A stretch of DNA of 64,000 nt from Candidatus Nitrotoga fabula (GCF_905221025.1 NZ_CAJNBL010000007.1:47877-111876), one strand, 5' to 3'. Counted from the stretch's first letter, positions 1 to 9,680 are shown. Notes: generated by a model not told the origin, from the letters alone. Made by a program: numbers and translations.

Positions 1-1
1 A

Positions 2-43
2 CTGGATATGGTGCATGCCGAGATTGAATCCGGAGACAGGTAA
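2..43 (+). CDS. C-terminal end of an upstream gene (partial)
   Basis: An open frame enters from the left edge and ends at the TAA at 41-43; the last residues read LDMVHAEIESGDR. Only 13 codons are visible, so no family can be named. It is called because the frame is open to the edge and stops 21 bases before the start of the patatin gene on the same strand, as expected for an upstream operon member. It could equally be a chance frame. Confidence 0.3.
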   Translation: MDMVHAEIESGDR

Positions 44-64
44 ATCCCGGACGCATTCGGTCAA

Positions 65-1234
65 ATGAGCCCCCCTGAAAAACTTGGCCTGATTCTGACC
101 GGAGGAGGTGCGCGAGTCGCCTATCAGGTGGGTGTGCTCAAGGCGATTGCCGAATTTTTGCCGCGCCATGCCCACAATCCCTTTCCCATTATCTGCGGAA
201 CTTCATCCGGTTCGCTGAATGCTGCCACGCTGGCAACGAGTGCCCGATCTTTTCGCAAAGGCGTGCAACATCTTCTGGACATCTGGAAACACTCCCACGT
301 CAACTATATTTATCGGAACGATCCGGTTGGAGTTTTCAAAAATAGTGCCCTGTGGTTTGCGGGGCTGATTTCCAGCAGCATGGGCATGGATCGATTAAGC
401 AATGTTTCTCTGCTAAACAATACACCGATGGCGGCCATGCTGGAAACCGTGCTGCCCTATGAAAAAATCCAGGAAAATATCGATGCTGGACACCTGTATG
501 CCCTGAGTGTCACCGCCTCGAGCTATGATTCAGGGTGCTCGGTAACTTTTTACCAGGGGGCTGAGGATATCCGGCCCTGGAAACGCGCACACCGCATGGG
601 CATCCCTGCCACGATCGGACCCAGACATTTATTGGCTTCTTCAGCCATTCCATTTATTTTCCCCGCAGTCCTGCTGAATCATGAATATTTTGGGGATGGC
701 TCAATGCGCCAGACAGCTCCAATCAGTTCCGCTCTGCATCTTGGCGCTACCCGCGTGCTGGTGATCAGCCTGGAGCATAAGGAAAATGAGCAATCCCACT
801 CCGGCGATATCGCTGACTACCCTTCTCTTGCAAAAATTTCCGGTCACGTGATGGATAGCATTTTTCTCGATGGCATGAAAGGAGATCTGGAGCGCATACG
901 CCGCATCAACCACACAATAGGCATATTACCTGAGGATGCCAGGCAGCACACCAGCTTGCGCCATATAGAAGTCCTGGTCATCAAACCCAGCCAGGCGATC
1001 GAGAAAATTGCCCAGCTTTACTCCGGGAATTTACCCTGGGCGATCCGGTTTCTGCTACGCGGGATCGGTGCCATGCGCCATAGCGGGGCAAACCTGATGA
1101 GCTACCTGTTATTCGAAAAAAATTTTTGTAATGCATTAATCGACTTGGGATATCAGGATGCGCTCCGCCAGAAGCAAGAAATACTGATGTTTTTAAACCA
1201 GCAGAAGCAACCTGCGGAAAGCCTGCAACCATGA
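65..1234 (+). CDS. Patatin-like phospholipase
   Basis: A predicted serine lipid acyl hydrolase of the patatin family, 389 aa. The oxyanion-hole loop GGGARVAYQVG lies at residues 13-23, the nucleophile elbow GTSSGS at 45-50 (Ser47), and the catalytic Asp in a DGSMRQ motif near residue 212, so the Ser-Asp dyad is complete. There is no signal peptide, so the enzyme is probably cytoplasmic or peripheral at the inner membrane. Many bacterial relatives act on membrane phospholipids, but substrate cannot be read from sequence. The gene is followed 34 bases later by birA in the same direction and may share its transcript. No clear ribosome-binding site precedes the ATG. Confidence 0.88.
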   Translation: MSPPEKLGLILTGGGARVAYQVGVLKAIAEFLPRHAHNPFPIICGTSSGSLNAATLATSARSFRKGVQHLLDIWKHSHVNYIYRNDPVGVFKNSALWFAGLISSSMGMDRLSNVSLLNNTPMAAMLETVLPYEKIQENIDAGHLYALSVTASSYDSGCSVTFYQGAEDIRPWKRAHRMGIPATIGPRHLLASSAIPFIFPAVLLNHEYFGDGSMRQTAPISSALHLGATRVLVISLEHKENEQSHSGDIADYPSLAKISGHVMDSIFLDGMKGDLERIRRINHTIGILPEDARQHTSLRHIEVLVIKPSQAIEKIAQLYSGNLPWAIRFLLRGIGAMRHSGANLMSYLLFEKNFCNALIDLGYQDALRQKQEILMFLNQQKQPAESLQP

Positions 1235-1268
1235 AAATACCTGGCATGGACACCCGCCCCGAACCGGA

Positions 1269-2258
1269 ATGAAGCCGCTTACATTTGCGCTGTTGCGTCT
1301 GCTGACGGATGAACAATATCACTCCGGGGAAATGCTGGCGCAACGCCTGGGTGTATCGCGGGCCAGTGTAAACAATGCCCTCCAGGGGATGGAAAATTAT
1401 GGCCTGACATTACATAGCGTGCCTGGCCGCGGATACTGCCTGATCCATCCGCCACAATGGCTCGATATTGCATTGATTTCCCTGCATCTTGGCGCACAGT
1501 TGGATCCATTTCGAATTGAAATTTTCGACAGCCTTCCGTCCAGCAACACACTGCTGCTGCAACGTGCACAGCTTGGCGCCCCCTGCGGGACGGTGCTGGC
1601 GGTGGAATGGCAAAGCAATGGGCGAGGGAGATTTGACCGCGCATGGCATAGTGGCCTCGGCAACGCACTGACCTTCTCGCTCCTGTGGCGTTTCGATCTG
1701 GGGGTATCGGCGCTGTCCGGATTGAGCCTGGCGGTTGGAGTGGCGCTGATCCGTGCCCTGCATTCGCTTGGAATGACAGCTGCACGGCTGAAATGGCCGA
1801 ATGATGTCGTGGGCAGGAACAACGAAAAACTGGCCGGCATCCTGATCGAGGCACAGGGTGACATGCTGGGACCCAGTGCGATTGTCATAGGCATCGGCCT
1901 CAACCTGTCCTTGCCAGCGCAGATTCTGCCCAGAATAAATCAGCCGGTATCCAGCCTGGCCGACCTATTTCCATGCCCGCCACCCATCCCTGTGCCGGAA
2001 CGCAACTGCCTGTTTGCTTGTATTTTACGTGAGTTGCGGAGCATTCTTTCCGGGTTCGGCGAAGGCGGTTTTCCCGTGCTGCGCGAAGAGTGGGAGCATC
2101 ATCATGCTTTCCATGACCAGAAGGTACGCCTGCTGTTACCGGATGGCAGCACCCGGACCGGTATTACCCGGGGGGTAAACGACGAGGGAGCACTGATTCT
2201 GGAAACGTCAGACGGGATACAGACATTGCATTCAGGGGAAATCGGCTTGCGCGCATGA
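1269..2258 (+). CDS. birA: Bifunctional biotin-protein ligase / biotin repressor BirA
   Basis: Activates biotin to biotinyl-AMP and transfers it to the lysine of the acetyl-CoA carboxylase carrier protein. The 329 aa protein has an N-terminal winged helix-turn-helix (about residues 15-55, including GVSRASVNNAL), so it probably also acts as a DNA-binding repressor. The ligase domain follows, with the adenylate-binding loop NGRGRFDRAW near 117-126, the LKWPNDV motif near 175 and KLAGILIE near 187, then the usual small C-terminal SH3-like domain. Its stop overlaps the coaX start by 4 bases (ATGA), so the two genes are translationally coupled, an arrangement often seen in betaproteobacteria. Confidence 0.94.
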   Translation: MKPLTFALLRLLTDEQYHSGEMLAQRLGVSRASVNNALQGMENYGLTLHSVPGRGYCLIHPPQWLDIALISLHLGAQLDPFRIEIFDSLPSSNTLLLQRAQLGAPCGTVLAVEWQSNGRGRFDRAWHSGLGNALTFSLLWRFDLGVSALSGLSLAVGVALIRALHSLGMTAARLKWPNDVVGRNNEKLAGILIEAQGDMLGPSAIVIGIGLNLSLPAQILPRINQPVSSLADLFPCPPPIPVPERNCLFACILRELRSILSGFGEGGFPVLREEWEHHHAFHDQKVRLLLPDGSTRTGITRGVNDEGALILETSDGIQTLHSGEIGLRA

Positions 2259-2986
2259 TGAGATTATTGCTGATTGATGCCGGAAATAGCCGAATCAAGT
2301 GGGCCACGGTAAAAGAAAACCTCTGGTCGCACCACGGCGTGCTGGACAACAGGGAAATATCCGCATTACCTGTTGCATTCGCAGATCTGCCGCCTCCAGA
2401 CAGGATATTCATATCCAATGTGGCTGGCGAAGATATGGCGCAACGGTTGTGCGCAGCCTGCATTTCCTGGCCTTGCCAGGCCGAGTTCATCACCGCTCAA
2501 CCCGTGCAATGCGGTGTACGTAACGGCTATGCGCACCCTGACCAGCTGGGCAGCGACCGTTGGGCCGCACTGATCGCGGCCTGGCACCAGGAACGAGCAC
2601 CCTGTCTGGTGGTGAATTGCGGCACCGCAACGACCGTGGATGCACTGTCTGCCACAGGAGAATTTCTGGGCGGCCTGATCCTTCCCGGGGTAAATTTAAT
2701 GCAGAACAGCCTGGCCGCAGGTACCTCCCAACTGCCACGGGCAACCGGGATATGGCGCGAATTCCCCCTCAATACGGCCGATGCCATTTTCAGTGGCTCA
2801 GTACAGGCAACGATTGGAGCCATCCAGTTGCAGCAACATGCACTGGCTGCAGCTGGAAATGTGCGCTGCCTGCTGAGTGGCGGCGCGGCGGATACCATCC
2901 AGCCGCACCTCCGGTTGCCATTCTCACGGGTGGATAATCTGGTATTGCGCGGTTTATACTTGATCAGCCAAGAAAATAATTCCTGA
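2255..2986 (+). CDS. coaX: Type III pantothenate kinase CoaX
   Basis: Phosphorylates pantothenate, the first committed step of coenzyme A synthesis, with the type III (ASKHA fold) enzyme. Of the 243 aa, residues 4-14 (LLIDAGNSRIK) form the first phosphate loop. GSDRWAAL near 101 and the VVNCGTATTVD motif near 121 carry the remaining nucleotide- and pantothenate-binding elements, including the catalytic Asp. The start overlaps birA by 4 bases; a second ATG lies one codon downstream, so the N-terminus may be one residue shorter. A SPOR-domain gene follows, as often happens behind birA-coaX in this group. Confidence 0.95.
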   Translation: MMRLLLIDAGNSRIKWATVKENLWSHHGVLDNREISALPVAFADLPPPDRIFISNVAGEDMAQRLCAACISWPCQAEFITAQPVQCGVRNGYAHPDQLGSDRWAALIAAWHQERAPCLVVNCGTATTVDALSATGEFLGGLILPGVNLMQNSLAAGTSQLPRATGIWREFPLNTADAIFSGSVQATIGAIQLQQHALAAAGNVRCLLSGGAADTIQPHLRLPFSRVDNLVLRGLYLISQENNS

Positions 2987-3075
2987 AGAATGAACCTGAA
3001 CTGTTGGACAAGTGGGATGCCTTTTTGCAAGATGCCTGCACATTGCAACAGTCATTGATAGAAAGCGGTTTGCTC

Positions 3076-3657
3076 ATGAAGTGGCTATTTGGGGTACTTG
3101 TTCTGATTAGCCTGGCTTTTGCTGCATTGATTCAATGGGGAGACCCCTGGACAGATCAGCACAAAAACCATGCACGCCCAGCAGGGCTGAACACGGATAA
3201 AATCCGCTTGCTGGATGCTCTTCCCCCGCCACCGGCCGACCCCTTGCCTTCCCCGGTTCCGCCTGCGGCACAAACCATGCCGGAAAAAACGGGAGCCTGC
3301 CCGGAATGTGGCAAGGCCGCCATTACCCGGCCTGCAGAGCAACCGCCCGCCTTGACTACATTAAAACTGGCAGACCAACTGCTTCAGCAGCCAGCTGAAA
3401 ATCCGGTTCGATATTGGGTATACATCCCCCCAGCGCCCACCCGGGCAAAACTGGACAAAACCATTGCCGAACTCAAAAAACGCAATATCCGAAACTTTTA
3501 CACTGTGCAGAAACCCGGTCCGTGGAAAAACGCGATTTCGCTGGGGGTATTCCAGAGCAGCAATTCAGCGCGCAAGGCGTTGAACCGCCTTCATGCACAG
3601 GGAATAAAAACGGCCATCATGGGCGATCTGAAACACCAGGAAGCATCTGCAGAATAA
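3076..3657 (+). CDS. SPOR-domain membrane protein
   Basis: A 193 aa protein with one N-terminal membrane segment (about residues 3-20, starting MKWLFGVLVLISLAFAA), a proline-rich linker containing a CPEC pair, and a C-terminal SPOR-like region (about 115-185) with the repeat-end motif SLGVFQSSNSARKALNRL. SPOR domains bind denuded septal peptidoglycan, so a role in cell division or wall maintenance is likely but not shown. The frame is open back to a TTG at 3004; I prefer the ATG at 3076 because MKWLF is the usual start of this birA-coaX-linked family and places the membrane segment at the N-terminus. It probably belongs to the birA-coaX operon. Confidence 0.78.
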   Translation: MKWLFGVLVLISLAFAALIQWGDPWTDQHKNHARPAGLNTDKIRLLDALPPPPADPLPSPVPPAAQTMPEKTGACPECGKAAITRPAEQPPALTTLKLADQLLQQPAENPVRYWVYIPPAPTRAKLDKTIAELKKRNIRNFYTVQKPGPWKNAISLGVFQSSNSARKALNRLHAQGIKTAIMGDLKHQEASAE

Positions 3658-3974
3658 GCCGCTGAATGTTTCTCGTAGCAGACCGATTTAGCCAACCTTG
3701 CAGGTGGCAGATAAAAACCAGCCCCCTCCGCAGCAAGCCTGTATGAATCCGCGCAAGCAATCACCTATTCCCAGGGAAAACCGCGATCATGGGATGGTAT
3801 CCAATCTTTCCGGCTCCATCCTCCATTTGACTTCAATCGGTATGAATCCGGCCTGAACCGGCACCTGCACTGATTGCAGCCAGCCGTGCCATTGACAAGC
3901 GACGGTAAAATCTGGAAAATATTTGATTATTCTTGGGCGCCCAGGAAATTGGGCGATTTCAGGAAGAAATTTCA
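3658..3974. other. Intergenic region before the tRNA
   Basis: A 317-base stretch between the SPOR gene and the tRNA with no convincing gene in either strand. The only feature I can support is a sigma70-type promoter near its right end, listed separately. The sequence after the SPOR stop shows no strong hairpin with a T-run. Confidence 0.5.
3892..3920 (+). promoter_or_regulatory. Probable promoter of the CAT-anticodon tRNA
   Basis: A perfect -35 hexamer TTGACA (3892-3897) is followed after 17 bases by GAAAAT (3915-3920), a 4-of-6 match to the -10 consensus. The predicted transcription start near 3927 lies about 48 bases before the mature tRNA 5' end. It is placed by sequence match only. Confidence 0.4.
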
Positions 3975-4051
3975 GGTGATATAGCTCAGGTGGTTAGAGC
4001 GCAGCACTCATAACGCTGAGGTCGGTGGTTCAAATCCACCTATCACCACCA
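3975..4051 (+). tRNA. tRNA with anticodon CAT (Met or lysidine-type Ile)
   Basis: A complete cloverleaf can be drawn: acceptor stem GGTGATA / TATCACC, D stem GCTC / GAGC, anticodon loop CTCATAA with CAT at 4009-4011, T stem GGTGG / CCACC with loop TTCAAAT, discriminator A at 4048 and an encoded CCA at 4049-4051. The anticodon stem CAGCA / CGCTG has an A-C mismatch in the pair next to the loop. A CAT anticodon serves initiator Met, elongator Met or, after lysidine modification by TilS, Ile (AUA). The paired first acceptor position rules out a typical initiator. Met versus Ile2 cannot be settled by eye. Confidence 0.93.
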
Positions 4052-4061
4052 GTAACCGGCG

Positions 4062-4093
4062 ACCCGCATGCATGAACACGCTGCGGGTTTTTT
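4062..4093 (+). terminator. Intrinsic terminator after the tRNA
   Basis: A perfect 7-bp stem, ACCCGCA (4062-4068) with TGCGGGT (4082-4088), is followed directly by six T residues (4088-4093). It lies 11 bases after the encoded CCA and would end the tRNA transcript. Confidence 0.8.
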
Positions 4094-4195
4094 ATTTCCC
4101 GAGGGAACCAAGTGAATTTCCCTCGACCGTACCGGTATCTTGATCTTATTACAGGGGCAATGGTAAATATCCGCCCCGGAAATTAAGGAGCTGGC

Positions 4196-5253
4196 ATTTT
4201 CAAATCTCCCCCCTACATGCCACAGCTGGATGGACTTCGAGCTATCTTAGTACTTGCTGTCATGTACACCCATTACCTTCCCAAACCGTACTGGATTCTC
4301 TCAATACACTGGGGTGGATGGGCAGTGCGGGTATTCTTTATTATCAGTGGTTTCCTGATGACGCAAATCCTGCTGCACAAGCGGGAATCCTGTCCAGTAT
4401 CCGCAAGGGAGCGATGGCGAGTCATAAAAAATTCTATATCAAACGCTTCCTGCGCCTGGCCCCGGTTTTTTATCTGGCGCTATTACTCATGTACGCCTTC
4501 AATGTGCCCAACGCAAGGGAAACATTCTGGTGGCACATTCTCTATCTGTCTAACATTCATTTCGCAATCACGAATAGCTGGCAAGAATACGTGGCGCATT
4601 TCTGGTCGCTGGCTGTCGAATTCCAGTTCTATCTGGTATGGCCTTTGGTCATGCTTTTCCTGCCGAAAAAAACAATATTCACCTCCATTCTGATGGCCGT
4701 GCCGGCTGTTTTGGCCTACCGCTTCCTATGTCCCGTCCTGGGTGTGCCCGAAATTGCCATGTGGGTACTCCCCCCATATTCATTGGATGCACTCATGCTG
4801 GGAGCCCTCCTGGCTCTTTTGTCGCATCATGGAAAAATATCCAGCAACGACTGGTGGTTCAAAATTTGCGCATGGTCAGGAGTAACGATTGCGGCATTTG
4901 GTGGGCACATTTTCGGATCATCAGAAATCCTGACGCATACAGGGCCAACGTTACTCGCAATTTTCTCTTCCTGGGTTGTCCTCCGTGCAGCTGAAGGAGC
5001 AGAGGGTGCCCCCTGGAAAATTCTCCAAAACAAAACTTGGATAAGTATTGGAAAAATCAGCTATGGAATTTATGTCTTCCATTTGGCAGTTCAATATTTA
5101 CTTGAACCAAGATTGAAGACCTTGTTTTCCATGACCAATGCATGGACGGATATAGGCACTGCAATGACGATGATATTGATATCGACAGCACTTGCAGCAA
5201 TGTCCTGGCGTTATTTTGAGGAACCGATCAATCGATACCGGCGGCATTTCTAG
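4196..5253 (+). pseudogene. Acyltransferase-3 (OafA/NodX type), frameshifted
   Basis: A multipass membrane O-acyltransferase of the acyltransferase-3 family, which adds acyl groups to surface sugars. The N-terminal part (PQLDGLRAILVL, then GWAVRVFFIISGFLM) is read from 4217. The rest (KFYIKRFLRLAPVFY, HFWSLAVEFQFYLVWPL, to ISYGIYVFHLAVQYL and RYFEEPINRY at the end) lies in the -1 frame and runs to 5253. The switch falls between about 4375 and 4425 and is most simply one lost base near 4389. A strong Shine-Dalgarno AAGGAG (4185-4190) is followed after 5 bases by ATT (4196) in frame with the N-terminal part, whereas the first ATG (4217) is 26 bases away. The gene therefore seems to lack both a normal start and an intact frame. 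Sequencing error is the alternative. Confidence 0.75.
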
Positions 5254-5414
5254 AATGAAGATCAAGTACTGACGAAAACCATCGATCCGCTGCATCAGGC
5301 ATTTTCTGTTTTTTCACACCTGTTCTGGCACTCCCGCCATTGCAGATCGCGCCATTCCTGGCATGCGCAACATACCGGGCAAACGCACTCTTATTCAAAT
5401 GAGACAAATGAATC

Positions 5415-7483
5415 TCAGTGTTTTTTTAGTTTTTCCAGAATATCGTTCCGGATTTGATTGATCAGGAATTCTGATCCTGCAGCAGTCAGGTGTCCCCAGT
5501 CAATCGCTGTTAATTCGCGTGATGTATCGCCCACCCTGGTCAGGCACCCATCCTCTCTACACAGGGCATCATAAGCAGAAACATACTGAATATTCAGCTT
5601 GGCCAGCTCATTCTTTAAAAAAGAATCCAATTCTTTTGGCATTTTTCTTAAGCTATAGTTGGTATACGCTGGAGGTGGCCGACCTCTGTGAGATTTTGCA
5701 TACTCAATAATGGCATCTTTCAGTGAACCTTGCCAATCTCCTTTCCAATGTGGTACAGGGCCAATAAAAATAACGGTGGTATCTGGCGCCACACTTTTAA
5801 TTCGGTTATGCGTGGAAACCAGTGCAGCAAGTAATTGTGTTTGATTTTTTATACCATTTTTGCCGTTATACATACATGTCAATAGAACTATAGACGGCTG
5901 GATTCTGGATAAAATGTGCAATTTTTCACTATTTATATCATATAAAGATTGAGTATCTGGGGATGTGACTTTCTTGTTTTTGTCAAAGAAAGGCGGCGCA
6001 TCAGTGTTGGTGAATTGAGCAATTCCAAAAGAATTGGCTTGATCTTTCTGTAATTTCAACAGCCCTGGGTAAAGTGCAGCCGCGTAAGAGTCCCCCCATA
6101 AAAAAACTAAAGGCCTATGCGAATCTACGCAATCACGAATTTTCTGTTGAATAGCTGTAGTGTTGGGAGGAGAAAGGCATTTACCCCAACGCCAGTTAGA
6201 GTCATAATGTTTCCATACGTCTGTAATTTCGGATAACTGGCGGACCAAAGTATTCTGCTGGGATGATATGATTTTTCTGAATAACAGCCCATCTCTTAGA
6301 TAGGTGATATATCCGGCGCAGGCAATCCCGAACATCAGCACGACCAGTGCAATGGTTTTTGCCTGGGCATGCTTCCCGAAACGCAAGGGTTTCTCAACTG
6401 CACGGTATGTGAGCCACGCCAGCGCCACAGCCAGAACAACCGCTGCAATGCGGATATTCCTGTCCGGAGTTTCGCTTTCCAGAATGCGTGCAAACGACAG
6501 CAGGGGCCAATGCCATAGATACAGTGGAAAACTGATCAGGCCAAACCATACCAGCATGCGGCTGGACAGGATTGTCCGATTGATCCAGGCCTGTGCGCCC
6601 GCGGCAATGATAAACGTCGCGCCCAATGTGGGCAGCAATGCCCACCCGCCCGGGAAGGCAATTTCTTTGGTAATCCGCCAAAACCCAAAGGCCAGCAACA
6701 GGGAACCCAGCAGGGACTGCACGTTGTTCAGAGTACTGCCGTTCGCCCCGGATGCATGCCTGGAAAAAACCCTGGTGAATCCGGCATCAAGCCGGCTCTT
6801 TGCGTTAGCGTAGGCACTGGGGTTATGGAGCGTCAACCATGCCAGCAGGCTTCCGCACAGCAATTCCCAGAAACGGGTTTGCGGCGAATAGAAGGCCGCA
6901 ACGGCATCCTTGCCTGCCCCCTGCATATTGAAATAAAGCGATATGCCGCCCAGGAACGCCGCAATATAGAACAGGTTGAATTTTTTCTTCCATGCTGCCC
7001 ATAACATCAAAGGCCAGACTATGTAAAACTGCTCCTCGATGCCCAAACTCCACAAATGCAGCAAGGGCTTGGTTTCTGCAGCGCTGTCAAAATATCCCGC
7101 CTCGTTCCAGTACAGGAAGTTGGATACAAAGCCTGCCCCTCCGGCGATATGCTTGCCTAGCTGTTTGTATTCATCCGCCAGCAACACCAGCCAGCCAAAA
7201 ACGAAACAGGCCATCAGCACCAGAATCAGCGCTGGAAAAATGCGCCGGATGCGTCGCGCGTAAAATTCCGCAAAGCGAAAAGTCCCGTTCTCCAGGTTCG
7301 CGAACAGGATAGTGGAATGAGAAATCCCGAGATGACAAAAAAGATGTCCACACCGATGAATCCACCGTTCACCCATTCAGGAAAAGCGTGGAAACCAACA
7401 ACGGATAGCACAGCGATGGCACGCAAGCCATCGATATCCGGGCGATATTTGGGGTGCGAGAGGGACGCGGCAGGAGCTTTCAT
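5415..7483 (-). pseudogene. Acyltransferase-3 with C-terminal SGNH domain, frameshifted
   Basis: A surface-polysaccharide O-acyltransferase of the OafA/OatA architecture: about ten membrane segments followed by a periplasmic SGNH esterase-like domain. The start and the motifs [14 protein letters not shown] and [15 protein letters not shown] are read from the ATG at 7483. The remainder, from [15 protein letters not shown] through [14 protein letters not shown], the GDS motif (LWGDSYAAAL) and the C-terminal DWGH, lies in another frame ending at 5415. Joining ISGFLI to STILF needs one extra base in the A pair at 7316-7317 (plus strand), so a single-base deletion there is the simplest cause. If the deletion is real, only the first about 55 residues are made normally. 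It converges with the other broken acyltransferase. Confidence 0.8.
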
Positions 7484-7712
7484 CAAAAATAATTTACCCG
7501 GGCATTACCATCCGCTTTGCATCCTGCCTGATGAATTTCATGGCTTACGCGCTTTTGGTTTATCATAATATAACATTGGCACAGCGGGCGTTTTCCTGAC
7601 CGTATGGACATCCGGATTTATGAACTGGAAACAGCCTCGGCATGAATGAAATTCTTTCTGGCGGGGTTAATTCTTAATTGAACATTGACCGATAAAAACA
7701 TGTACACCTTGT

Positions 7713-8432
7713 ATGAATAGAGCCGGATCATTGACATTTAAATTTTTAAGTTCCCTGATAATACTGCACCCGGCGGCAAGTATTGCACAGGATTTCGGGA
7801 GTTCTACGCATGACTCCATGATTTACACAGGCATCAACCTGGCCAAATATAACAGTGTTTATTATTCAGGATACCTGACTCCATTTGAAGGGAGCAAGCT
7901 GGCAAACGGTTACGTTCATCGATTCGCGGCGGATTACATGACCTATCATTACACGGATGGATCAACCAAAGTGACTGCAAGCGCCCCTGCGCTTGGTTAT
8001 TCTGCCGGCTACAGAAAAACCACAGATCATTACTCATTGGGTGCATATCTGGGCATGCAGAACCGGTATACCCTTCTGTCTCCGGGTGAGGTGCACAACA
8101 CCGAGAAAGGGAATAAAACATCCGCCGCTGTTACGTTTGAAAGCCGGCTGAATCTCAACAACTCCCAGGCCGCCCTGTGGGCGGGCGGATATGCTTCAGA
8201 CAGCAACTACTGGACCAGAGCGCGTTACCAGATTGGATCCAGCATCATAACCGGCCCCGAACTTCTCATTCAGGGAAACTCCAATTTCCGGTCCAACCAG
8301 TATGGCTGGTTCGTCGGTAATTTCAATGTAGGCCACGACTGGAGAGCCATGTTCAATCTGGGTTATTCAACCAATAACGGCACCGACTCCCCATTCAGCG
8401 GCGGCATGAGCCTGTATAAATATTTTGACTGA
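7713..8432 (+). CDS. Outer-membrane beta-barrel protein, BcsS-like
   Basis: A 239 aa protein with an N-terminal signal peptide (hydrophobic stretch FKFLSSLIILHPAASIAQ, cleavage expected after residue 25 or so). It then has alternating, aromatic- and glycine-rich strands (for example YSAGYRKTTDHYSLGAYLGM and YGWFVGNFNVGHDWRAMFNL) and ends in the aromatic-rich YKYFD, as outer-membrane barrels do. It resembles the cellulose-biosynthesis protein BcsS family by length and pattern; that call is made from memory and is tentative. It sits next to the sugar-nucleotide and polysaccharide-synthase genes, so a role in exporting or anchoring that polymer is a reasonable inference. Confidence 0.6.
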   Translation: MNRAGSLTFKFLSSLIILHPAASIAQDFGSSTHDSMIYTGINLAKYNSVYYSGYLTPFEGSKLANGYVHRFAADYMTYHYTDGSTKVTASAPALGYSAGYRKTTDHYSLGAYLGMQNRYTLLSPGEVHNTEKGNKTSAAVTFESRLNLNNSQAALWAGGYASDSNYWTRARYQIGSSIITGPELLIQGNSNFRSNQYGWFVGNFNVGHDWRAMFNLGYSTNNGTDSPFSGGMSLYKYFD

Positions 8433-8638
8433 TGGCAGGTGGTCATTTTCTGTAATGGAAATGCGGTTCCTGGAATTTCTCGGTCCGAAATTACTGCAAT
8501 CCTGTCAACGCCAGCTTGCTGAAGTGCGTTTGTTCAAATATCAGTACACTTTACTGTTTGTATCCTGCCTTGTTGTATCCTGTCTTTCCAGGGACACTTA
8601 GCGGCGGATTGATTACTGGAATAGAAATTATTGGAAAT

Positions 8639-8667
8639 TTGTAACTAATTTTTTAGTGGATTATAAT
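8639..8667 (+). promoter_or_regulatory. Sigma70-type promoter of the UDP-sugar operon
   Basis: A -35 element TTGTAA (8639-8644), a 17-base AT-rich spacer and a perfect -10 TATAAT (8662-8667). The predicted start near 8674 gives a leader of about 35 bases before the decarboxylase ATG at 8709. It is the best promoter match I found in the polysaccharide locus. Confidence 0.6.
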
Positions 8668-8708
8668 TCGCGTTAGCAGTTGAAAAACAAGTATTAAAAA
8701 ACAACTAT

Positions 8709-9674
8709 ATGAAATATCAGTCTTTGCGCATCCTGGTTACTGGGGGCGCTGGTTTTGTTGGATCTCATTTATGCCGACGACTCCTGGCAGAAGGTCACGA
8801 TGTAATTTGTGTGGACAACCTGTTCACCGGCCGGAAGGAGAATATCCGCGACTTGCTGAATAATCCAAAATTCGAGTTTATTCGCCATGACGTCACTTTC
8901 CCGCTGTATCTGGAAGTGGATCGCATCTATAATCTGGCTTGTCCTGCTTCCCCTCCACATTACCAGCATGACCCCATACATACCCTGAAAACCAGCGTCC
9001 TCGGGACCATGAATATGCTGGGCCTGGCCAAACGTACCGGGGCGCGCATACTTCAGGCCTCTACCAGCGAAGTATATGGCGATCCGGAACAGCACCCGCA
9101 GTCAGAAAGTTACTGGGGCCACGTCAACCCGGTTGGCATCCGTTCCTGCTACGATGAAGGCAAGCGCTGTGCGGAAACCCTGTTTTTCGACTACCAGCGC
9201 CAACATGGCATCGAAATTCGCGTAGTCCGGATTTTCAATACCTACGGCCCCAACATGCATCCCAATGATGGCAGGGTTGTCTCAAATTTCATCGTCCAGG
9301 CATTGACCAACCAGAACCTCACCGTATATGGCGAGGGTTCCCAGACCCGCAGCTTCCAGTATGTGGATGATCTGGTGGAAGGTATGATTCGTATGATGGA
9401 TAACACTCAGGGTTTCAGCGGCCCGGTCAATCTGGGGAATCCCGGTGAATTCACGATCCGCGCACTGGCAGAAAAGATCCTTGCAATATTGCCGGAAAGC
9501 CGCAGCAGGCTGGTATTCGAGCCGCTTCCCGCTGACGACCCCAGGCAGAGGCGACCGGATATCGCTTTAGCCGGGCGGCATCTTGACTGGGCCCCGGAAA
9601 TCAGTCTGGATCAAGGGCTAGGGAAAACCATCGATTATTTTCGAAAAATCGTATTACACCAAGATCAACAATAA
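8709..9674 (+). CDS. UDP-glucuronate decarboxylase (UDP-xylose synthase)
   Basis: An NAD-dependent extended short-chain dehydrogenase, 321 aa, predicted to decarboxylate UDP-glucuronate to UDP-xylose in the cytoplasm. Residues 10-21 carry the Rossmann motif [21 protein letters not shown] holds the catalytic Ser/Thr region, and [10 protein letters not shown] supplies the YxxxK pair. The signature stretches [28 protein letters not shown] and [13 protein letters not shown] are typical of the UXS branch rather than of GalE or RmlB. The gene is 6 bases from the UDP-glucose dehydrogenase that makes its substrate, which strengthens the assignment. It is preceded by a good promoter. Confidence 0.9.
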   Translation: MKYQSLRILVTGGAGFVGSHLCRRLLAEGHDVICVDNLFTGRKENIRDLLNNPKFEFIRHDVTFPLYLEVDRIYNLACPASPPHYQHDPIHTLKTSVLGTMNMLGLAKRTGARILQASTSEVYGDPEQHPQSESYWGHVNPVGIRSCYDEGKRCAETLFFDYQRQHGIEIRVVRIFNTYGPNMHPNDGRVVSNFIVQALTNQNLTVYGEGSQTRSFQYVDDLVEGMIRMMDNTQGFSGPVNLGNPGEFTIRALAEKILAILPESRSRLVFEPLPADDPRQRRPDIALAGRHLDWAPEISLDQGLGKTIDYFRKIVLHQDQQ

Positions 9675-9680
9675 ACCAGA

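Noticed and set aside
4375..7320. Phase variation as the cause of the two acyltransferase frameshifts
   Set aside because: The sites have runs of only two or three identical bases and no tandem repeats, so slipped-strand switching is unlikely.
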